This document shows, piece after piece, positions 19,801 to 31,800 of a stretch of DNA of 64,000 nt. The stretch comes from Viola odorata (taxonomy: Eukaryota > Streptophyta > Magnoliopsida > Malpighiales > Violaceae): the NCBI GenBank assembly GCA_963691705.1, contig OY829542.1:59358427-59422426 (forward strand). Direction: 5' to 3'. The stretch's first letter is position 1, and every line of letters begins with the position of its first letter. The position numbers and the translations under genes are program-made. Below the pieces are notes generated by a model. The model was not told the DNA's origin and made no database searches. It was given only the letters and a program-made list of their open reading frames with translations.

Positions 19801-22800
19801 TGTGTAGAGTGTAGGTAATTAACTTGCTACCTTCTTTTTCTCCTCTAGGTGACAAGTGTCGGCATCAATACAGAATGGGGGTTGCTAATGGCTAGCATTT
19901 CAGAAGACATTGGTGAAGAGACACCCTTACAGGTTGGTTTCCACAATATAGGCCATAAATAACTATTTCCTGTGTGATTTTTACTCATAGAGTGCTGCTG
20001 ATAGGTGCGCTTAAATGGGGTTACAACTTTCATTGGTATTGTTGGGCTCGCGGTAGCTTTTCTTGTCCTAGTTGTCCTTTTGGTCCGGTAATGAAGATGC
20101 CTATTTTCATTTTACGACTCGCTTTTTGTTCAATGCATGGTTTGACATCATTATTTTTGTTCCCAAACAGATACTTTACTGGCCATACCACATATTCAGA
20201 TGGAACCCCTCAGTTTCAAAAGGGTAAAACTAGTCCTGGTGATGCTGTAAATGGAGTAACCAGAATTTTCACTGCTGCGATATCTGAACTATTTAAAGAA
20301 CTTTCTATTGCTGTAAATGGAGTAATCAGAATTATCACTTTTGCGGTGTGTGTACATTTTAAAGGACATTATATCTATCTTTTATCTATATCTAAATCTA
20401 TATGTATGGCGAACCACTGATGGATTATTTTAGGGTACTATTGCTGTGGTTGCGGTACCTGAAGAGCTGCCCTTAGCAGTCACTTTGACGTAAGTTTCTC
20501 CACCTAAATAATTCCAGGTCCACCTTTGAATTATTGCTCTGTAAACTTTGCTTGTATTTATTCTCATTTTTCATTTCACACTCCTCTGTGCTTCACTACT
20601 CTTGCATTGTCACAGTTAGCTGTTTAGAGAGCATTGATTTTTTCCATGAATCGTGCCTCTTTTTAGTTTCTGTTCTGCCCTGAAGATTTATCTTTATTAT
20701 CTGTCCCTTCAATTTTCTGAATCATCTTTTCTGTTTCTTTTTTTGCGACAGTCTTGCCTACTCAATGAAAAAAATGATGGCAGATAAGGCTTTGGTGTGG
20801 ATAAATTTATGTTCTTGTTCATGCTTCATCAGCCTTTGGCATTTTGTGCAGCTTGTTTTGTTTATGCTTTTAATAGAAGGTAACATGCAGGTTCGCAGGT
20901 TCTCTGCCTGTGAAACTATGGGCTCTGCCACAACTATTTGCAGTGCTAAGACTGGAACCTTGACTTTGAATCAGGTAATATATAAAGTCTTCAGATGCTT
21001 GATTTTTACCATCTAGGGTTTAGTGGGCTGAGTTTAGGGTTTGGATTTGCTGGGGTGGAATTAGTGTTGAAGATTCTACAAATCGATACATTATGAGCTT
21101 TGATTTACTTCCTAATTGGTGGCTGATTTACTTCCTAATTAGTGGCTGATTTACTTTCTAATTGGTGACTTAATTTTAGACTTTTTTCTTTTCATAATTT
21201 ATTGCTGAGTTTAGGGTTTGGATTTGCTGGGGTGGAATTAGTGTTGAAGATTCTACAAATCGATACACTATGAGTTTTGATTTACTTCCTAATTGGTGGC
21301 TGATTTACTTCCTAATTAGTGGCTGATTTACTTTCTAATTAGTGACTTAATTGGTGACTTAATATATATATATATGTAATGAGTCAATGTAAGTGAAATA
21401 ATAGAATACTCTTCCAAATTCTTTCATGGTAGCGGAGCTTTGAAAACCTAAGAACCAATGTCCAAATCCCTTCCAAACAAAAACTTTCATACGCAGCTAT
21501 GTCAACTGTTGACACTAGTCTTGACAACACTGGTTCCAGCAAAATTGCAGAAGGACCCTCTAATAAAAAACTGGAGATTTCTAAAATATTAGTTTTTCCT
21601 ATAGACTAAACGGAAATAACTATCTTAAATGGTCTCAAGTGATCCGTACGTATCTCAAAGGGAAAGGAAGACTCAACCATCTTCTCAGTGTTGGACCAAA
21701 AGAAACTAATCCAGCCTTCACAGCATGGGATGAAGATTCTATGATTATGTCTTGGCTTTAGGACTCCATGGAGCCAATGATCAGCGACACCTGCATGTTC
21801 TTCAAGACTGCCAAGGAGGTATGGGACATTATTTAGAGGACCAAGGCTAAGGATACTGCTCAGGTATATGAGATCAAGATTAAGACAACCAGCATCAAAC
21901 AAGGGAACAGGACAATCACTGAATACTCCAATCAGCTCCAAAGTCTGTGGCAGGAGCTAGATCATTACAGGGCATTCCAAATGAAGTGCCCTGAGGATGA
22001 TGAGAAACGTTTATAGAGAAAGATCAAATCTATGACTTTCTGGCTAGTGTGAACTCCGAGTATGGTCAAGCTAGAATCTAGATCCTGGCTAAGGAAGAGA
22101 TGCCCTCACTAGAAGAGACAATATCCCTGATGAAAGCTGAGGAGAGTAGAAGAGTGGTGATGCTGGACTCAACAACCAGACTAGAATCTGCCCTTGCAAT
22201 TAAACCAAAACCAGAATCAAATCTGGTCACTAAACCAGCAACATATCAAGAAAGAGAAAAAAAGTGACAATCCTAAGTCACTTGTGAAGGAAGGGCAGTG
22301 GAGAAAGAACAGAGAATCTCTGGTGTACGTACTGTAAGAAGCCTAGGCACACCAAAGAGGAGTGCTGGAAATTATAGGGAAAAAACAATAGTGGGAGCTG
22401 GCAACAAAAACCACAAGCTAGATTAGCAGAGGAGGAGTTTGTAAGAAGTACTGAAGGACTCAACTCAGAAGAACTTGAAAAGTTGAGACAACTGCTGAGA
22501 GGTATTGATTCAAAATCATCTAAAGCAGCAACACACACCTCAACCCTAGCAGGTATAACTTCAGACCCTTTGTGTTTAAGTGCTCAAAAATATGATTATG
22601 GTAATACTTGGCTAGTAGACTCAGGTGCCACACATCACATGACACACAATCATAAACTATTCCACAAATATACACTTTGCTTTAGTGATAGGAAAGTTGT
22701 TGTTGCAAATGGAACCCTAGCCAGTGTTGTTGGCACTGGCAGCATTCAAATCACGCCTGATATTGTATTGATAAATGTCCTTCATATACCAAAATTATCT

Positions 22801-25800
22801 GCTAACTTTATTTCAGTTCATAAACTCAAAAGATCTTAAATGCCATGCCACATTTTTTCCTACTTACTATATTTTTCAGGATATAAACACGAGGAGGAGG
22901 ATTGGACTTGCTAAGGGATGGAATGACCTATATCAACTTGAGACAACCACTGAATTCAAGAATGAAACTCCTACAGCTTTTGTAAGTCTTTCAAATAAAG
23001 AAGCTATTTTGCTTCATCATTTGCGTTTAGGACATCCTACCTAAGACTAAAAGTATTATTTCCTTCCTTATTCCTAGGATTAGATATTGCCCATTTGCAT
23101 TGTGATGTATGTGAGTTGGCTAAACACTCTCGTGTATCTTTCCCTGTTAGTAATAAGAGAAGTTCCCAACCTTTTCAATTGATTTACAGTGATGTCTAGG
23201 GACTTCAGTTATCCCAAATATTTCTGGTGCTCGGTGGTTTATTACTCTTATTGATGATTGCACCCATGTCACTTAGACTTGCTTACTCAAACAAAAATTT
23301 GATGTCAGTACTATAATCCATGTCTTTCATTCCATGATTCAGAATCAATTTGGAACAAAAATAAAGTACTTCAAATCAGACAACACCCTTTCATCCTTCT
23401 TTCAATCCTAAGGGATTATCCATGAATCATCCTATGTGTACACACCCCAACAAAATGGAGTTGCAGAAAGGAAAAATGGACATATTCTAAACACAACTAG
23501 GGCTCTATTATTCCAAGGGAATGTTCCTAATTCTTACTGGGGAGAGGTTGTTCTTACAGCTACATATCTAATTAACAGACTACCCTCTCCTATTCTAGAA
23601 AATAAAGACCCTATAGCAGTACTGAAATCCTTTCATGCCAGCTTCAGAGCAACAAATGATCTTAAACCTAGAATCTTTGGATGTACTGCTTTTGTCCATG
23701 TTCATCAACCTCTTAGGAACAAGCTGGAACCAAGAGCCATAAAATCTAATTTTTATAGGTACTCCTCCACTCAAAAGAGTTACAAATGTTATGATCCACA
23801 AAACAAGAAACTCTTTATATCTCCTGACATTACATTCTCAGAAAGCACTCCATTTTTCCACAAAGAACTAGCGCATGTTACAGATCAGAACTCTAATCCT
23901 CTTGATTTCCTACAACCACTAGAACTCCCCTCAAATAAAATAACTTTGTCAGTTCCAACACCAACTCAAGAGTCAACCCTATCTCAGCCTTTACAGTTAG
24001 AACCTATCGTTGATCCGTGTGCTCAAAGAATCACTCAGGTATATTCTAGAAGACATACTATTCCAGACCAGACGCAAGTCCAAGAATCTGAATCTGACCT
24101 TGAAAACAACACTGTAAGTCGTAATTTGACGTGCTGTCGAGACACCTCAAAAATAATAAATATTTCCTGTAACAAATGCATAAATGAACTGTGTATAGTG
24201 GTAGATGGTCGATCCACAGGGACTAAGGGGAATACTATCTTGTGTTGTGCGGCAAGGGCAAACAGATCAGAACAGTAGCAAGAACGGGGGGGGGGGGGTT
24301 TCAAGAGTTGGTTGATTAAAATCTAATAAAGTAATAAAAGTGAGTAATAAACCAATAAGGAGAGGAGTTCCCAGTAGGAATCTATCTCGGGTTGCTTTCA
24401 AAGTCGGTTGATCACGGGTGCAATGATCGTCTATCCCTCGTTGATAGGCGCGCTATAGGGACCAGGTGCGTTTAGGTCCCCTGTTCCTTTCGTACGAGAA
24501 ACTACTCCAAGGTACGTTTATGGAGTAGTCTTGACGCTTCGCCATCCCCCAAGGTACGTTTATGAGAGCAATACTCAAAGGCCCATGAAGATGAAGGAAG
24601 ACGCGTCCAGGGCGAGACACTCAGTACGTTCGAGGCTCTACCCTGATTACTTACTAAACCCAATCAGATGGGATCAGCGACCTGATGACTCTGATTGGTC
24701 GTCTACTTTACCCTACAGCTTCACGTTAGTTATAACCACAGTGATGACTTCAATCGTCTAGGCCTAGCAGCTCGTTGGCCAGACTTGCTAACAGCCCTAG
24801 CAGATTTGACAAGAAAACGTTAAGTAAATAAATACCAACCAAGGATATATTAATTTCGATTCGACCTGACAGCCTTCTTAAGCAACCTTTGATGATCCTA
24901 CCAAGAACAAATGAGTTTAGCTACTCATAATAAAATTAAAATAAATTAATTGCATAAAGGAAGAAGAAGAGGAAAGGGAAAACTCTTTATTATTGCCGAC
25001 CGGAGCAAAGCTCCATTTTATTGAACGGAAAACAGAGAGTTATGGTCATGGCTGCCAACTCCAGAAGTGGAAGATGAAAGAGAGCTCTCAAACCCTAAAG
25101 CTAAAAGGGTTTATAAAAGAAAATTACAAAAAGGAAAAATCCTAAAATGGAAATTAATTAAAAGGGAAAATCCTAATTTAATTGGAGTTGATCTTGGAAT
25201 ATTTTCTTGCCAAAACGGGAGAGATCTGGATTAATTGGAGAGAATTAGCGGATTTCCTTCTTTAAAAAGAAGTTTCCTTGTTCGTTCTTGGTCAGCTGTA
25301 ACTGTCTGCACATAAATGCATGGGCAAGCCGCTGCCTGCATGCTGTCTACCAACTGCTGCTAGGCCTCGCTGCTCAAGTCCGTCTAGAATCCATGAAAAT
25401 GCATCTTTTTGATATTTCCTTTCCATAAGCTCTGATCTATAAAATAGTAGGAAAACAGAAGGAGATAAGTAGCAACATGCCCAAAAAGGGCTAGGAAAGG
25501 AATGAGAAATTAGTACAAAATGCATCATATCAAACACCCCCACACTACCCCAATGCTCGCCCTCGAGCATTAAACTCAAAACAGCCCCTCAATAAGAACA
25601 AATGGTCTCCCACAAAAAAGGCATACAGAATAAGCACACTCAGCACACAAGCACAAAATTCAGCACAACCTCCTACCTAGATAGCATCCACATTAAACCC
25701 AAGGAATAACGAAACCAAGGGAGAAACTTTCCCATGTCAAGTTAGTCGCAAGCAATCCTCACACAGAAAATAGTGTTTGCACTCACACTCAGAAAAGAAA

Positions 25801-28800
25801 TCATGGCAAGGTGTTTACACTCAACAATGCAAATGACAATGCACAAACCAGATTTGCAATAACGACCCGAGTACGGAGAACACATGCGTGGGCAACCATA
25901 CAATCATAAAAACTTTGCAAAGGGTAGAGCAAGAAAATGTGGAAGAAGGAGAGAGGGTTCAAAGAGAGGGAGAGAGTGAAGGATAGAGAGTTTCTTAGCT
26001 GGAAAAAGCAAGGTGGCGAGAGAGCCTCCTGTTGGCAGCAGCGAGGGCAAGGCAAAGAGCGCTGGATGATCAGTGGGGGTATTCTTCTTCATAGTGCTAT
26101 CAGTCTTCTGGTTTTCTTCATGCTTCGCTCCGCTTCTGATTTTTGCTCTTTTGCTTAAATTTATTTATTTTTGGATTTTTTTAATTATTTTTTTTATTTT
26201 GATTTTGAGCAAAAGAGGAGTGTACAAATTATTTTCATCTAACTGACTGGAGCAACAAAAATTCTATCGACTGACCTGGCTTCAACGTATGATAGCTTTT
26301 AGTGTCTCGGTTTAGCTTTTCATTTCCACATCGCTCGTTGAATGACTTGAGCGTCTTGGTCTGGTTGTTCATTACATTGAGATTCTATTTCTTTTTGTTC
26401 CGCGGTTGCTTGCCATACTACTGCTTTCAGCATCTTGGTCTAGCGGGTAGATGTTGAGCTTCTGTTCTCAGCATTCGCTTTTGTTTTCAGCTTCTAGGTC
26501 TCGCAGCTCGATACCCCCACACTAGAGATGTTGTTTCTTTTTGCCCCACCTTGCTCACTGCCAGAGAACATCTCTCACCTGCTAAGAAAAGAAAGGAAGG
26601 CGCAAATGGTTAAAAGGGTGATGAAAAGAAGGTGAGATGAGTGGCATGGGCAAGATAAAAGCCAGAAAAAAGATAAGAAGAAGAATGCAAAGTTTTTAAT
26701 CATTTCATCGCTTTCCCACATCTAATGGTGCCTATACCCAGGGGTCTCATGCAAATCCAGCTAGTAAAAAGTCATGCATTCACTCAGAAAAAATCATGGC
26801 ATGAAAGTTCAAAAGAGCTCACACGGGTAAACAAATGACTGCAAGCGGCTAGGGCAAGACATGGATATAGGAGCTAACAGGCAGTGTGGTTGTGTGGGTG
26901 AATATGTGCAGTGAGTGAGTGCTTCCTATACAAAGTGCCTAAACCATTCATTCAAGCTAAGGGGTTTTAAAAACAGGGGCAGTGTTGTGTTGGCAAGGCA
27001 AAAATCTTCGAAAACTCCAATCAAAAAGTTATCATGCAAGTGCAAGGGCAAGCAGTATGCAACATGCAGTCAAACCAAAAAGTTCAAACACACAAGTGTC
27101 CCACCCCCACACTGAGGCAGCGCATCGTCCTCGATGCGAGAATGAGACTCACACACAAACGAAAAATAGTTCAAAAAGCAGGAAAATAAAAGGGAAAAGA
27201 AGAGAAAGAAACGTAGGTTGCCTCCCACGAAGCGCCTTAGTTATCGTCTAGGGCAAGACGCAGGCTGCTCAAATCATTCTAGATCTGGGGGCTCCACCAT
27301 GGGGGAATGGAAACCCTCGTGAAACAGCTCCAACCTGTGGTCATGCACCTGAAAAATGATGCATGTGTCCATATGTTGAATCGCAACTACACCGGGATCA
27401 TACACCTACGTGACGAGGTAAGGGTCGGTCCACCGAGAGTGCGATTTCCTGGAAAATAGCCTAAGACGAGAATTGTAAAGTAAAAGTTTCTGTCCAGTAT
27501 CAAAGGTCTTAGGAGAGAGCAACTTATCGTGATAAGCTACTATCTTGACAACGTCTTTGGTGGATTGCGAAGCTAGGTGAGCATTGGGCGTCACACCCTT
27601 GCTGGTCGCGGCAGTGGCGGCAACAGTGAGGACAGGAACCATTGTGTCCTTGGGATTGGTCGTAGTGACGGCCGGAGTCACTTCCATGGTGTTGGGGGCA
27701 ACAAGAGTGGGTGCGAAGGCTACTGGAGCTAGCTGAGGAGTGCAAAGGGCTGGGGCAAGCTCCTTGACATCGACGATCGTCCATCCAAGGGCCTCGCGGT
27801 ATCCTTTGAGTGTGGACACCAGTTCGTGTTCTGCAATAGGATCGAGCTTGCTGGAGATGATGATAGGGAGCGTGTCATACTCGCCAAGGTAGGCGTACTT
27901 GAGGTACGAGGGCAAGCTGTTCAACTCCAACTTAGGTGCCTGCACAATAGAAGGTGGAGGATTAGCGTGATCAGTTGGAAGAGAAGAAATGATAGAAGTA
28001 GAAGGGTTAAGAGAGTTCTCTTCCAAAGAAGCAACAACTTCTTGCAACTCGGGTGGAGTTACAAGCATCATGGGCGAGCTGTTTATCGCGGCTGGCGTAA
28101 TGCTCTTGTCCAGGGCTGAAATGGGTTCACAAGTGGCTAGCGTAGTAGTGACGTCCTTCAAGTTCAAAGGCGTCGTGATGTGTGTCTCGGCCTCCGCTAG
28201 TGCATCAGGCGTGTTCCTGTCTAGGGCAAGCTGCAGAGAGCTGTCAATAATAAGATCGGAAACATGTGTAACAACATCAACAAAGTTCACACTAGAAATT
28301 TCAGTGGGGTGTCTCATCATTATGCATATTAAATTAGACAACTTCACCGTCGAATTCTAGCGAGATGGAGGAATCATGCACATCGATCTTGGCTTTAGCA
28401 GTGCGAAGGAAGGGTCGCCCAAGAAGTATATCGGGGGCCTTGACAGAATTTCCATCCTCCATGTCAATCACGTAGAAGTCGGCTGGGTATATGAAGTCCC
28501 CAACCTATACCAAGACGTCCTCAATAACACCCTCGGGATATGTAACTGAGCGGTCGGCCAGCTGGATAACAAGTCTCGTTGGTTTGAGCGGGCCTAGGCT
28601 TAGACTGTTGTATATCGTCAAGGGCAAGACGTTGATTCCTACACCAGAATCACACATAGCTCTACCAATGTCAGTAGTACCAATTTTACATGGGAGGGTG
28701 AACATACCTTTGTCCTTGCACTTAGGTGGTAGCTTCCGCTGGATCGCGACCGAGACGTTCCCACCTACGCTGATCTTTTTCACACCTACCACGTTACATT

Positions 28801-31800
28801 TGTTAGCACACCAATTTTTCAAAAAATTAGCATAGCGAGGAATGTTTTTAATAGCCTGCAGCAAAGGTATATTGACTTGGACTTTACTAAACATGTCAAA
28901 AATTTCGCGATTCTCGCCATCCTTTTTAAACTTGACCAATCGTTGAGGAAATGGAGGCTCAAGAACTTTGGTGATGAATTCCTCTGAAAATTCAGAGTTT
29001 TCATCTACCTTTCGTGGAGAACTGTGCCTTCTAGCAATGTAGACACGTTTTTCTTTTCCCACTTCTGCCTTTGCCTCCACTGGTTTGGGCGTGAGTTTAG
29101 GTAGTTCAACGTCTTGGGCAAGCAGCTCGCGGGATGGTATTTCAGTACCATTGCGAAGTGTCATGGCACAGACAGCATGTTGCGAGTTGAGTTCTGGTTG
29201 AGGTGGTAGGCATCTTTGGTTCTGTATCTCCTTCATTTCTGCAACCATAGAACTCATTTGTTTTTGCATATCAAGCATGAAATTTCTTACCTCATCGGAT
29301 AGTGGTGCCAGAGGCGCTGATTCTAAGGGAGCCTGGTATTGGTACTGCTGGTTATGGAGATGATCTGGCCATGGTTGAAAAGATTGAAGATTGTATGGCG
29401 GCTGAGATGGATCCTGGTAATGATGCTGCTGCGGTGACTGTCTAGGGCAAGACGGTTGCGGATCGCACCAACTTTGGTTAGGATGATGTCGTCCTTGGTC
29501 ATAATTGTTGGTATAAGGATCAAACTGCCAAGGAGCTCCGTTATAATTACCAACCGTATTAACTTGGAATTCATTAGGGGCATATGGGTATGCATTAGTC
29601 GGGTAGTTGGTAAAGTTGCGAAATCTGTGTCTTGGCCTGGATAGCCTGTCTTGCGGCTTGGATTTGGACCATACGAGTTAGGTTGGCGATTTGTTTTTCC
29701 ATAGCAACATAATGAACGTCTTTAGCGTTGCCCATGTTGGGAAATTCGGGGGGTGATGTTTTCAGCGTCTAGGTCTTGACGCAGAAGGGAATTGGAATTG
29801 TAGGATTTGGTCTAGATGCCCTAGTCACAAAAACAAAAGAAAGAAATCAGTACCGTTAGTCCCCGGCAACGACGCCAAAGTTTGACGTGCTGTCGAGACA
29901 CCTCAAAAATAATAAATATTTCCTGTAACAAATGCACAAATGAACTGTGTATAGTGGTACAGGGTCGATCCACAGGGACTAAGGGAAATACTATCTTGTC
30001 TTGTGTGGCAAGGGCAAACAGATCAGAACAGTAGCAAGAACGGGGGGGTTTCAAGCATAGTTATCAGAACCGGACCGGACCGGCCGATTCGTCCGGTATT
30101 TTTCACGAATCTGGTTCGATTCAGCTATCGGACCGGATATGCAAATGAACCGGGTTCAACCGGTCGAACCGACCGATTTTTATATAACCGGCGAACCGGG
30201 TTGAACCGGGTGGTTTGATGAACCAAACCAAAACGACGCCGTTTTGGGTTGGTTTGGTTTCTTTTTTCATTTTTTTTGGAAAATATGATATGGGCCAACC
30301 CATTAAAGGCGCATCATAGTATAAAAACCGACCGGTTCAATCCGGTTCAATCCGATTCAATTATCTAAGATTGAACAGTTCAAAACGGACCAGCATCTAC
30401 AATCCGGTCGAACCCAGTTCAACCCGATTGAACCACCAAATTTTCATTTCCGGTTCGTTGTCCGGTCCAGTTCTGATAACTATGGTTTCAAGAGTTGGTT
30501 GATTAAAATCTAATAAAACAATAACAGAAAGTAATAAAAGTGAGTAATAAACTAATAAGGAGAGGAGTTCCCAGTAGGAATCTATCTCGGGTTGCTTTCA
30601 AAGTTGGCTGATCACGGGTGCAATGATCGTCTATCCCTCGTTGATAGGCGCGATATAGGGACCAGGTGCGTTTAGATCCCCTGCTTCTTTTCGTACAAGA
30701 AACTACTCCAAGGTACGTTTATGGAGTAGTCTTGACGCTTCGTCGTTCCCCAAGGTACGTTTATGGGAGCAATACTCAAAGGCCCATGAAGATGAAGAAA
30801 GACGCGTCCAGGGCGAGACACTCAGTATGTTCGACTTAACCCAATCAGATGGGACCAGTGACCTGATGACTCTGATTGGTCGTCTACTTTACCCTGCAGC
30901 TTCACGTTAGTTATAACCACAGTGATGACTTCAATCGTCTAGGCCTAGCAGCTCGTTGGCTAGACTTGCTAACAACCCTAGCAGATTTGACAAGAAAACG
31001 TTAAGTAAATAAATACCAACCAAGGATATATTAATTTCGATTCGACCTCACAGCCTTCTTAAGCAACATTTGATGATCCTACCAAGAACAAATGAGTTTA
31101 GCTACTCATAATAAAATTAAAATAAATTAATTGCATAAAGGAAGAAGAAGAGGAAAGGGAACTCTTTATTATTGTCGGCCGGAGCAAAGCTCCAGTTTAT
31201 TGAACAGAAAACAGAGAGTTATGGTCGTGGCTGCCAACTCCAGAAGTGGAAGATGAAAGAGAGCTCTCAAACCCTAAAGATAAAAGGGTTTATAAAAGAA
31301 AATTACAAAAAGGGAAAATCCTAAAATGGAAATTAATTAAAAGGAAAAATCCTAATTTAATTGGAGTTGATCTTGGAATATTTTCTTGCCAAAACGGGAG
31401 AGATCTGGATTAATTGGAGAGAATTAGCGGATTTCCTTCTTTAAAAAGAAGTTTCCTTGTTCGTTCTTGGCCAGTTGTCGCTGTCTGCACATAAATGCAG
31501 GGGCAAGCCGCTGTCTACATGCTGTCTGCCAACTGCTGCTAGGCCTCGCTGCTCAAGTCCGTCCAGAATCCATGAAAATGCATCTTTTTGATATTTCCTT
31601 TCCATAAGCTTTGATCTATAAAATAGTAGGAAAACAGAAGGAGATCAGTAGCAACATGCCCAAAAAGGGCTAGGAAAGGAATGGAAAATTAGTACAAAAT
31701 GCATCATATCATAATTCTTCCTCTTAATATATTGATACACCCAATCATGCCTCTAATAATCCTATGAATGATTGTGATCTTCCCATTGCTATAAGAAAAG

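Larger units (their letters stand above)
24127..31711 (-). mobile_element. Non-autonomous Athila-like retrotransposon (element 2) nested in the copia element
   Basis: LTRs at 24127-25532 and 29883-31711 start TGACGTGCTGTCGAGACACC and end GCATCATATCA, with target duplication TAATT at 24122-24126 and 31712-31716. On the minus strand: LTR, tRNA-Asp primer site (29877-29860), short gag, protease (29278-28505), linker and integrase tail (28347-27406), long noncoding part, purine tract 'gtgtggggg' and LTR. RT, RNase H and integrase core are deleted at the same place as in element 1. The right LTR is longer because it holds a hAT MITE (30056-30484). The LTRs are otherwise very similar, suggesting a younger insertion than its copia host. 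Confidence 0.88.

Noticed and set aside
20945..20947. Ala at the phosphorylation site as a sequencing error
   Set aside because: Possible for one codon, but several other conserved positions are also changed in the same gene, so true divergence is more likely. Kept as a finding with resequencing as the check.
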